DNA of 5,352 nt from positions 1 through 5,352 of the forward strand of contig JADYZK010000012.1 in the NCBI GenBank assembly GCA_020853175.1, given 5' to 3'. Every line of letters starts with the position of its first letter. Position 1 is the first letter of the stretch. The notes beneath the pieces were generated by a model. The model did no database searches and was not told where the DNA came from. It saw only the letters and a list, made by a program, of their open reading frames with translations. This document shows positions 1 to 5,352 of the stretch, one piece after another. This DNA comes from Bacteroidales bacterium. Its GTDB lineage: Bacteria > Bacteroidota > Bacteroidia > Bacteroidales > F082. A program made the position numbers and the translations under genes.

Positions 1-1200
1 AGCTAAGAAAAAATCATGAGGTTCGAGCATTGTGCCCTCGCTCATGATCACAGCACGCTCCACTGCGTGTTGCAGTTCGCGGATATTTCCCGGCCAAGTG
101 TGCATCATCATGCGTTTGAGGGTGCTGGCGTTGATGCGTTTTTTGGGCAGTTTGTATTTATGGCAATATTGATCCAAAAAATGATCTACCAAAGCTTCAA
201 TATCCTCGGTGCGCTCGCGAAGGGCAGGAAGTTTTATTTCAACAGTGTTGATGCGGTAGAGCAAATCTTGACGAAATTTTCCTTCGTTCACCATTTGGTA
301 CAAAGGCATATTGGTGGCACAAATGAGGCGCACATCAATAGGGATTTCTTTGTTGGAGCCTAACCTAACCACGTTTCTGCTTTGCAGCACCGAAAGCAAT
401 TTAGATTGTAGGTTTTGCGAAAGGTTTCCTATTTCATCTAAAAAAATGGAACCTTTGGTAGCGGCTTCAAAGCGTCCGGCACGGTCTTCTTTGGCATCGG
501 TAAAAGCACCTTTTTTGTAGCCAAAAAGTTCACTTTCAAACAAACTTTCGGTGATGGCACCCAAATCCACGCTGATAAAAACATCCGAAGAACGTTGCGA
601 TGCTCTGTGTATAGCCCTGGCAATCACTTCTTTACCGGTTCCGTTTTCGCCCAAAATGAGGACGTTGGCATCGGTTCGGGCCACTTTTCCAACGGTGTTC
701 ATCACTTTCATCATGGCCGGACTGTTGCCGATAATGCTGCTGAAGGCCGCATCTTGGTCGGCAATCATCACCTTTTGCTTGCCTTTTAATTGTTCAAGTT
801 CAACTTTTGATTTGCGAAGCTCTAAGGTAGCGTTGATGGTGGCCAACAGTTTTTTGTTTTCCCAGGGTTTCAGCAAAAAGTTGGTAGCTCCTTGCTTGAT
901 GCCCTGCACTGCCAACTCAATGTCGCCGTAACCCGTAATCAAAATCACTGCCGCGGAGGGGTCAATTTCAAGTATTTTGTTCATCCAACGGAAGCCTTCT
1001 TGGCCGCTGGTGGCATCGCGCGAAAAGTTCATGTCGAGCAAAATGAGGTCGTAGCTTTCCGATTTTAACAAGTCGGGAAGCTGCTCAGGGTTTTTCTCAG
1101 TATGCACTATGTCAATGTGTTGTCGTAAAAATAAACGTGCAGCAAGCAATACGTCTGCATCATCGTCAACGATTAAAATTCGGGCTTTGGTCTTTTCCAT
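1..1200 (-). CDS. Sigma-54-dependent response regulator, NtrC type (partial, C-terminus cut by window edge)
   Basis: Transcriptional activator of the NtrC family: phosphorylation of its receiver domain should license an AAA+ ATPase that remodels sigma-54 RNA polymerase at -24/-12 promoters. The ATG is at 1198-1200 and 400 residues are readable with no stop. The receiver domain (about 6-118) has the acidic pocket D12/D13, phospho-acceptor D56 in LLDMNF, T89 and K111. A linker of about 30 residues follows. The AAA+ domain (from about 155) has Walker A GENGTGKE (184-191), ESELFG then GAFTDA (231-236), Walker B SIFLDEIG (251-258), candidate arginine fingers in FRQDLLYR (309-316), and sensor II WPGNIREL (369-376). 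The Fis-type helix-turn-helix, usually the last 50 or so residues, lies off the left edge. GAFTDA replaces the textbook GAFTGA. There is no Shine-Dalgarno sequence before the ATG. It is transcribed away from the exporter genes and is their likely activator, and perhaps its own regulator; both roles are inferred from context. Confidence 0.96.
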   Translation of the reverse strand, partial: MEKTKARILIVDDDADVLLAARLFLRQHIDIVHTEKNPEQLPDLLKSESYDLILLDMNFSRDATSGQEGFRWMNKILEIDPSAAVILITGYGDIELAVQGIKQGATNFLLKPWENKKLLATINATLELRKSKVELEQLKGKQKVMIADQDAAFSSIIGNSPAMMKVMNTVGKVARTDANVLILGENGTGKEVIARAIHRASQRSSDVFISVDLGAITESLFESELFGYKKGAFTDAKEDRAGRFEAATKGSIFLDEIGNLSQNLQSKLLSVLQSRNVVRLGSNKEIPIDVRLICATNMPLYQMVNEGKFRQDLLYRINTVEIKLPALRERTEDIEALVDHFLDQYCHKYKLPKKRINASTLKRMMMHTWPGNIRELQHAVERAVIMSEGTMLEPHDFFLA

Positions 1201-1213
1201 CGTACTTGTTTTA

Positions 1214-1233
1214 CCGGTTAGAAACGGTTAAAA
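1214..1233. repeat. 10-bp-periodic direct repeat near the regulator start (CGGTTA x2)
   Basis: CGGTTA occurs at 1215-1220 and again at 1225-1230, exactly one 10-bp period apart, starting 14 bp before the regulator's ATG. The 20-bp block is similar (14 of 20 identical) to the block at 1356-1375 at the other end of the intergenic region. It could be a second regulator's tandem site or a chance similarity in AT-rich DNA. Confidence 0.3.
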
Positions 1234-1243
1234 TTACACATAT

Positions 1244-1259
1244 TGTTCAAAATTGTACA
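1244..1259. promoter_or_regulatory. Imperfect 16-bp palindrome, candidate enhancer site 1 for the sigma-54 regulator
   Basis: TGTTCAAAATTGTACA matches its reverse complement at 12 of 16 positions (TGTnCAAnnTTGnACA). Its half-sites, TGTTC and TGTAC, are nearly the same as those of the second palindrome. The centre at 1251.5 is about 120 bp upstream of the predicted sigma-54 start, within the usual distance for NtrC-family upstream activating sequences. The size fits a dimeric Fis-type helix-turn-helix. Binding by the adjacent regulator is inferred. Confidence 0.45.
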
Positions 1260-1265
1260 GCAAGT

Positions 1266-1281
1266 TGGACGTTAACGAACA
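1266..1281. promoter_or_regulatory. Imperfect 16-bp palindrome, candidate enhancer site 2
   Basis: TGGACGTTAACGAACA matches its reverse complement at 12 of 16 positions, with a perfect 8-bp core CGTTAACG. The half-sites are TGGAC and TGTTC, so both palindromes fit TGnnC-N6-GnACA. Its centre (1273.5) lies 22 bp from that of site 1, about two helical turns, which would put two dimers on the same face of the DNA. It sits about 98 bp upstream of the predicted exporter transcription start. The functional role is inferred. Confidence 0.45.
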
Positions 1282-1345
1282 CTAAAAGTTACAGCCTATA
1301 CCAACATTTTATCCAACTACTTGTGCAGTAATGGGTTACGATAAA

Positions 1346-1361
1346 TGGCACAGTCTTGGTT
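1346..1361 (+). promoter_or_regulatory. Candidate sigma-54 (-24/-12) promoter for the exporter operon
   Basis: The bases read TGGCAC-AGTCT-TGGTT. The -24 element TGGCAC is a perfect match to the consensus TGGCAC-N5-TTGCW. At the required spacing the -12 element keeps the first T, the key G (1359) and the last W, but has G for the second T and T for the C of the GC pair. A GT in place of GC is known from natural sigma-54 promoters such as E. coli pspA (from memory). Taking 1360 as -12, transcription would start near 1372, just before the adaptor start codon. The presence of a sigma-54 activator gene divergently next door supports the call; the imperfect -12 box and very short leader weaken it. 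Confidence 0.6.
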
Positions 1362-1375
1362 AAAATGTGTTAAAA
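1356..1375. repeat. 10-bp-periodic direct repeat at the exporter promoter (GTTAAAA x2)
   Basis: GTTAAAA occurs at 1359-1365 and 1369-1375, 10 bp apart; a third copy lies at 1227-1233 in the block near the regulator gene. The repeat overlaps the predicted -12 element and transcription start, so it may simply be the AT-rich, easily melted promoter segment. A protein bound here would block polymerase. Confidence 0.3.
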
Positions 1376-1383
1376 ACTTTTAA

Positions 1384-2643
1384 ATGGGCATGGATCGCAA
1401 AATTAAAAAACCATTCTGGACTGTTCGCAAAATCATTGGAGTGTCTCTTGCTGTGGCGTTTGTGGGTTTAGTTTTTTTCTTGTTTTTGTGGGGCGTCAAA
1501 AGCAGTAGTTATACCATTTCGCGCGAAAGATTAGGCATTGCTACCGTTTCCAAAAATAATTTTCAAGAATTTATTCCCATTGACGGAGTTGTTTTGCCCC
1601 AAACCACCATTTATATTGATGCTATCATGGGAGGGAATGTGCAAGAGGTGTTTGTGGAAGATGGAACCCAGCTAAGCAAAGGCGATCCTATTTTGAGATT
1701 GGTGAACACCAACCTCGAGCTGAGTTATATGGAGCAAGAAACGCGAATTTTTGAGGCGATCAACAACCTTCAGAACACAAAAATTGCACTTGAACAAAGC
1801 AAATATACCCGCCAGCGCGAAACAGTTCAGGTGCAACATCAACTCGAAAGTATTGAACTCGATTTCGTGCGCCAATGCCAACTTTATGCTGATAGTCTGA
1901 TCTCAGATCAGCAGTTTGAGCAAACCGAACGAGATTACAGATACAGCCGCAAACAACTGGAGATCGCCTTACAGCTTCAAAAACTCGATTCTATTTCGGG
2001 CTTGGGCCGGAACAAACAGATTGACCAAAGCATGGAACGGCTGAATGACAATCTCGATCTTTTAAAGCAAAGCCTAGGCAACTTAACCGTGAAATCGCCT
2101 GCCGAAGGACAACTTTCGTCGTTCAACATCGAGGTGGGCCAAGCAGCCAATGTGGGAGAGCACCTAGGTCAGATTGATGTGGCCCAAGGTTTTAAGCTGA
2201 GAGCCAATATTGACGAACGCTATATTTCGCGTGTGAATATTGGTCAAGAGGCTAACTATCTTTTTGAAAACACGAGCTATTTGCTTCATGTTCAAAAGAT
2301 TTATTCAAATGTGAGTGCGGGCACTTTTCAAGTAGATTTGCTCTTTTTGGATGATTTTCCTGCACACATCAAACGGGGACAAACCTTGCAGCTGCGATTG
2401 AAGTTTGGCAGCCAAGCTGATGCCTTGACCATTAAAAGAGGAGGCTTTTTTCAGCAAACCGGCGGAAATTGGATCTTTGTTCTCGATCCCACTGAAACTT
2501 TTGCCGTGAAACGAAATATTCGAATCAACCGCCAGAATACCCTTTATTTTGAAGTTACAGAAGGACTCGAAGAAGGGGAAAAAGTAATCGTTTCGTCCTA
2601 TGAAGGGTTTGAAAACAAAGAAAAAATTCGCATCAAAGATTGA
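1384..2643 (+). CDS. HlyD/MacA-family periplasmic adaptor subunit of an ABC exporter
   Basis: Membrane-fusion protein linking an inner-membrane ABC transporter to a TolC-type outer-membrane channel. At 419 aa it has the usual adaptor length. It has a basic N-terminus, one membrane anchor (about 17-37), then periplasmic domains. The first half of the lipoyl domain is at about 83-106 (VEDGTQLSKGDPIL). The long alpha-helical hairpin is at about 111-233. The second lipoyl half is at about 234-264 (VKSPAEGQLSSF). A beta-barrel follows at about 270-342 and a membrane-proximal domain to the end. The hairpin tip has R163-x3-L167-x6-S174, the RLS motif that contacts TolC-like channels. No lipobox is seen, so it is anchored by its helix. 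The second ATG at 1390 is an equally good start and gives the N-terminus MDRKI, which I recall as common in related adaptors; neither start has a Shine-Dalgarno sequence. It is the first gene of the exporter operon, 67 bp before the ATPase. Confidence 0.93.
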   Translation: MGMDRKIKKPFWTVRKIIGVSLAVAFVGLVFFLFLWGVKSSSYTISRERLGIATVSKNNFQEFIPIDGVVLPQTTIYIDAIMGGNVQEVFVEDGTQLSKGDPILRLVNTNLELSYMEQETRIFEAINNLQNTKIALEQSKYTRQRETVQVQHQLESIELDFVRQCQLYADSLISDQQFEQTERDYRYSRKQLEIALQLQKLDSISGLGRNKQIDQSMERLNDNLDLLKQSLGNLTVKSPAEGQLSSFNIEVGQAANVGEHLGQIDVAQGFKLRANIDERYISRVNIGQEANYLFENTSYLLHVQKIYSNVSAGTFQVDLLFLDDFPAHIKRGQTLQLRLKFGSQADALTIKRGGFFQQTGGNWIFVLDPTETFAVKRNIRINRQNTLYFEVTEGLEEGEKVIVSSYEGFENKEKIRIKD

Positions 2644-2710
2644 AAGACGCTGTTAGCAGTAGCACTCAGCAATTTAACTTAGTATGTAACATGTTAAAAA
2701 TAAAATAGAT
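2644..2710 (+). other. Adaptor-ATPase intergenic gap, no terminator seen
   Basis: This is 67 bp of AT-rich DNA between two genes on the same strand. A perfect 10-bp palindrome TAACATGTTA lies at 2687-2696, followed by an A-rich stretch before the ATPase start; there is no Shine-Dalgarno sequence. No stable GC-rich hairpin followed by a T-run is present, so read-through from the adaptor to the ATPase is likely. Confidence 0.5.
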
Positions 2711-3394
2711 ATGATTAAAGTGCAGCAATTGACCAAAATATTTCGGACGGATGAGGTCGAAACAACTGCCTTAGATGCGGTATCGTTTGAAATAAAAAAA
2801 GGCGAATTTGTAGCCATCATGGGGCCCTCGGGTTGTGGAAAATCAACGTTACTCAATATTTTAGGACTGCTCGACAATGCCACAAAAGGCACTTATCTTT
2901 TTCTCGGAAACGATGTTTCGTTTGCCAAAGAACGACAACGAGCCGTAATGCGCAAGGAAAACGTGGGTTTTGTGTTTCAAAATTTTAACCTCATTGACGA
3001 GCTCACGGTTTTCGAAAACATTGAATTGCCACTTATTTATTTAGGAAAAAGAGCGCGCGAAAGGAAAATGCGTGTTGAGGAGGTGCTGGAGCAAATGCAA
3101 ATGAGCCACAGGGCAAAGCATTTTCCGTTGCAGCTTTCGGGCGGGCAGCAGCAAAGGGTGGCCGTTGGCCGCGCCATTGTTGCAAAGCCGGCACTCATTC
3201 TTGCCGATGAACCCACCGGAAACCTCGACTCGATGCACGGCGACGAAGTCATGAATCTTTTAAGTGGGCTCAACAACCAAGGAACAACCATTATTATGGT
3301 TACCCACTCGCAACGCGATGCTGACTATAGCCAGCGCATCATCCGGCTGTTTGATGGCCAGATCATCAATGAGAATATTCGAAAAATGATGTGA
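2711..3394 (+). CDS. ABC transporter ATP-binding protein, LolD/MacB-ATPase type
   Basis: Cytoplasmic ATPase subunit that powers the FtsX-type permease encoded next. It is 227 aa, the normal size for this family of stand-alone ATPases. All catalytic motifs are intact: Walker A GPSGCGKST (38-46), Q-loop Q90 in FVFQNFNLI, signature LSGGQQQR (142-149), Walker B ALILADEP with catalytic E167 (161-168), D-loop NLD (171-173) and H-loop H199 in VTHS. Phrases such as VGFVFQNFNLIDELTVFENIELPL and LADEPTGNLDS are hallmarks of the MacB/LolD/FtsE group that works with FtsX-like permeases by a mechanotransmission mechanism. In E. coli MacB the ATPase is fused to the permease; here they are separate genes. 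The start at 2711 leaves no extra N-terminal tail before the first beta strand. The gap to the permease is 55 bp. Confidence 0.96.
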   Translation: MIKVQQLTKIFRTDEVETTALDAVSFEIKKGEFVAIMGPSGCGKSTLLNILGLLDNATKGTYLFLGNDVSFAKERQRAVMRKENVGFVFQNFNLIDELTVFENIELPLIYLGKRARERKMRVEEVLEQMQMSHRAKHFPLQLSGGQQQRVAVGRAIVAKPALILADEPTGNLDSMHGDEVMNLLSGLNNQGTTIIMVTHSQRDADYSQRIIRLFDGQIINENIRKMM

Positions 3395-3438
3395 TAGAAA
3401 ACAAAATAGCTGAAAACTAAATAGATACAATTAAAATC

Positions 3439-3444
3439 AAAGGA
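3439..3444 (+). promoter_or_regulatory. Ribosome binding site of the permease gene
   Basis: AAAGGA lies 5 nt before the ATG at 3450. It is the only clear Shine-Dalgarno-like sequence in the window and supports 3450 as the permease start, while the other three genes have none. Confidence 0.5.
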
Positions 3445-3449
3445 TTGAG

Positions 3450-5352
3450 ATGATTCGTAATTATTTTATCATAGCCATTAGAAGACTGTCAAAACAGTTT
3501 TCCTACACCTTTATTAATGTGGTGGGGTTGAGTGTGGGTGTTGCTTCTTTCTTGCTGATAATGATGTACATACAGTTTCATCTCGGTTTCGATCATCACA
3601 TACCTGATATTGATCAACTTTATCGAGTTGTTCAAATTCAGCAGGCAGAAGGCGTTGGAGAACAGCATGTTGCTGTAAATATGGGGCCGCTGGCCGAAGC
3701 TTTGGTTGATGACGTTCCCGAAATTATTGATGCAGTGCGCCTGATGAGCTGGGGCAAAGTGCCTGTACGCGTCAATGAAGCGTATTATGCCGAAGAGAAT
3801 TTTGTGTGGACTGACCGCTCTGTTTTTCGACTTTTTGGTGTGCGTTTGCTTTTTGGCGACACTGCTACCGCTCTCAGCGAACCTCGAAGCCTGGTTTTGT
3901 CGGAAACACTGGCAATAAAATATTTTGGTGATGCGAAAAAAGCACTGGGTCAAAGCATCGAGTTCAACAACGAAAAAGGCTACAATGTTGCTGGAATTAT
4001 GGAAGACCAGCCGCAAAACACCCATCTTTTAATGGACGCACTCGTGTCTTATGAATCGGCCTTACTTACCAATCCTTGGCTGAAATCATGGGGTTCGAAC
4101 ACCATGCCGGTATATGTGAAATTGACTAAAGATGCAGATTATAAAGCCGTGAGTGAAAAATTGAATGTTTTAATACTCAAATATCGTCCGCCTGCTAATT
4201 TTCGTGACCCACTGAAAATGTATCTGCAACCGGTGGCTGATATACATCTACATTCTAATCATATTAAGTTTCAAGTCAATTACTTACAGGGCAATTCGCA
4301 AATTGTGTTGGCGTTTATCGTGGTGGCCATTTTAATAATCGTCATCGCATGTATCAATTTTATCAATTTGGCCATTGCCCGATCCATCAAACGTGCTAAA
4401 GAAGTTGGTGTGCGAAAAGTGTTGGGTGCCAACAGAATAACCTTGATGTACCAGTTTCTTGGTGAATCGCTGATTATAACGTTTTTGGCCCTTTTGCTTT
4501 CACTTCTCCTCATCGAATTGGGTCTTCCCGGTTTCAATCAATTATTGGAGATGAACCTCAACTTGGACTACATTCAAAATCCATTATTGAATGTAGGTTT
4601 GGTAGCGCTTTGGATTGTAGTTGGTTTGTTTTCGGGTATTTATCCTGCCCTTTTTATCAGTCGCTACCAAGCTGTTGATGTGCTCAAAGGCGTTTCCGGA
4701 CAGGGTTTACGTTTTGGAAATCTGCTGAGCAAGTCGTTGGTTGTTTTTCAATTTGTTGTGGCCATCACTTTGGTTTTTATCGTTCAAGTGTCGAACCGGC
4801 AAATACAGTTTGTTTTGAATAAGGATTTAGGTTACAACTATGAAAATGTGATAGGGATCGCTCTGCAAAGTGCTGATATATCGCAAAATACTGAACTGCT
4901 AAAAAACAAAATCAGCCAACTTGCATCAGTGAAAGGCGTTTCGGCTGCATCACATTTAAACGGTGTAGCCGGCAATCAGGGTCCAATTACAGTGGTTGAT
5001 TCAGCCCAAACGCGCATCATGGTACGTCACGGTTATGTAGATGAAGATTTTTTCCCTTTGATGAACATTCAAATCATCGAAGGGCGTAATTTTAGCAAAG
5101 ATTTCTCAAATGATATCAATGAATCGGTTATCCTGAACCAAGCAGCGGTGAAGTATTTAGGTTGGGAAAATCCCATTGGAAAGCGCTTCAAACCTTTTAC
5201 CGGCGATACGATCCATGATCGTACCGTTATTGGTGTCGTAAAAGATTACCATTATTATTCGATTCATAGTAAGATCGAACCGGCAGCATATATCATTTAT
5301 CCTGAAGGCTTTGAGGTTATGTGTGTAAAATATGTTTCTGATGATCGTTCGG
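3450..5352 (+). CDS. FtsX/MacB-type ABC transporter permease (partial, C-terminus cut by window edge)
   Basis: Inner-membrane permease of the exporter. The frame is open from ATG 3450 to the window end, giving 634 residues. It begins MIRNYFIIAIRRLSKQ, followed by TM1 (about 20-44) and a large periplasmic MacB_PCD-like domain (about 45-284). Next come TM2 (285-310), the conserved cytoplasmic stretch EVGVRKVLGA (318-327), TM3 (about 337-360) and TM4 (about 382-407). A second repeat opens with TM5 (about 430-452) and a second periplasmic domain that is still running at the edge. Family members of this two-repeat type are near 800 aa with eight TMs, so roughly 150-170 residues carrying the last three TMs should lie beyond the window. 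The periplasmic domains would pair with the adaptor, and the cytoplasmic loops with the ATPase just upstream. In this family helix movements drive periplasmic work, extruding peptides, antibiotics or lipids; the substrate here is unknown. Confidence 0.94.
   Translation, partial: MIRNYFIIAIRRLSKQFSYTFINVVGLSVGVASFLLIMMYIQFHLGFDHHIPDIDQLYRVVQIQQAEGVGEQHVAVNMGPLAEALVDDVPEIIDAVRLMSWGKVPVRVNEAYYAEENFVWTDRSVFRLFGVRLLFGDTATALSEPRSLVLSETLAIKYFGDAKKALGQSIEFNNEKGYNVAGIMEDQPQNTHLLMDALVSYESALLTNPWLKSWGSNTMPVYVKLTKDADYKAVSEKLNVLILKYRPPANFRDPLKMYLQPVADIHLHSNHIKFQVNYLQGNSQIVLAFIVVAILIIVIACINFINLAIARSIKRAKEVGVRKVLGANRITLMYQFLGESLIITFLALLLSLLLIELGLPGFNQLLEMNLNLDYIQNPLLNVGLVALWIVVGLFSGIYPALFISRYQAVDVLKGVSGQGLRFGNLLSKSLVVFQFVVAITLVFIVQVSNRQIQFVLNKDLGYNYENVIGIALQSADISQNTELLKNKISQLASVKGVSAASHLNGVAGNQGPITVVDSAQTRIMVRHGYVDEDFFPLMNIQIIEGRNFSKDFSNDINESVILNQAAVKYLGWENPIGKRFKPFTGDTIHDRTVIGVVKDYHYYSIHSKIEPAAYIIYPEGFEVMCVKYVSDDRS

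Larger units (their letters stand above)
1201..1383. promoter_or_regulatory. Divergent intergenic regulatory region between regulator and exporter operon
   Basis: This 183-bp non-coding stretch separates the start codons of two divergent transcription units, so it must hold the promoters of both. It is AT-rich. It contains a sigma-54 promoter candidate facing right, two 16-bp imperfect palindromes in its left-centre part, and a 10-bp-periodic direct repeat near each end; these are listed separately. I found no convincing promoter for the leftward regulator gene, neither a -24/-12 pair nor a good Bacteroidota TTTG/TAnnTTTG pair. A short reading frame crosses the region in frame with neither gene and looks like a chance ORF. 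Confidence 0.85.

Noticed and set aside
16..931. Several plus-strand open frames (16-363, 311-520, 551-931, 595-789)
   Set aside because: They are antisense to the response regulator, which shows complete receiver and AAA+ motifs; the plus-strand products look like no family and overlap each other.
1201..1300. Sigma-54 or Bacteroidota housekeeping promoter for the leftward regulator
   Set aside because: The best matches on the minus strand (TGGAT...TTGGT, or TAATTTTA without a correctly spaced -33 box) are too weak to report as features.
1137..1331. 64-codon plus-strand frame crossing the divergent intergenic region
   Set aside because: It starts inside the regulator gene in antisense, covers the putative promoters and palindromes, has no ribosome binding site, and its product is not recognisable.
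1370..1383. 14-bp palindrome TTAAAAACTTTTAA directly before the adaptor start codon
   Set aside because: It is nearly all A and T in an AT-rich promoter region, so it is likely by chance and adequately explained as the melting region and leader.
2649..2670. Possible terminator hairpin (GCTG...CAGC) after the adaptor gene
   Set aside because: The stem is only four base pairs with a 14-nt loop and there is no following T-run; the next gene of the same complex starts 40 bp on.
3489..4025. 178-codon open frame on the minus strand
   Set aside because: It lies wholly inside the permease gene, whose translation has clear FtsX-family features; the minus-strand product has no recognisable domain and is a shadow frame.

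Overview
The window most likely comes from a member of the Bacteroidota. The evidence is the protein style: a response regulator with an LLDMNF phosphorylation loop and a GAFTDA loop, and a free-standing two-repeat FtsX permease. In addition, three of the four starts lack a Shine-Dalgarno sequence and the intergenic DNA is AT-rich. I cannot place it more finely from the sequence alone.

Layout: positions 1-1200 (minus strand) hold most of a sigma-54-dependent, NtrC-type response regulator whose C-terminal DNA-binding domain lies beyond the left edge. Positions 1201-1383 are a divergent regulatory region. Positions 1384-5352 (plus strand) hold what looks like one operon: a HlyD/MacA-type periplasmic adaptor, a LolD/MacB-type ABC ATPase, and a long FtsX/MacB-type permease that runs off the right edge. 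Together the three plus-strand genes make the inner-membrane and periplasmic parts of a MacAB-TolC-like tripartite ABC exporter. The outer-membrane TolC-type channel is not in the window, but the adaptor carries the RxxxLxxxxxxS hairpin-tip motif that binds such channels. The substrate cannot be deduced.

The most interesting part is the 183-bp divergent intergenic region. It contains a good -24/-12 sigma-54 promoter candidate (TGGCAC-N5-TGGTT) pointing at the exporter genes. About 98 and 120 bp upstream of the predicted transcription start it also contains two 16-bp imperfect palindromes of form TGnnC-N6-GnACA, centred 22 bp apart (about two helical turns). This is the architecture expected of an enhancer-activated sigma-54 promoter, and the divergent regulator is the obvious activator. 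A sensor histidine kinase, not visible here, presumably phosphorylates the regulator. The proposed circuit is therefore a signal-responsive, sigma-54-controlled ABC exporter. The protein families are well known; the specific operator and promoter assignments are my inference.
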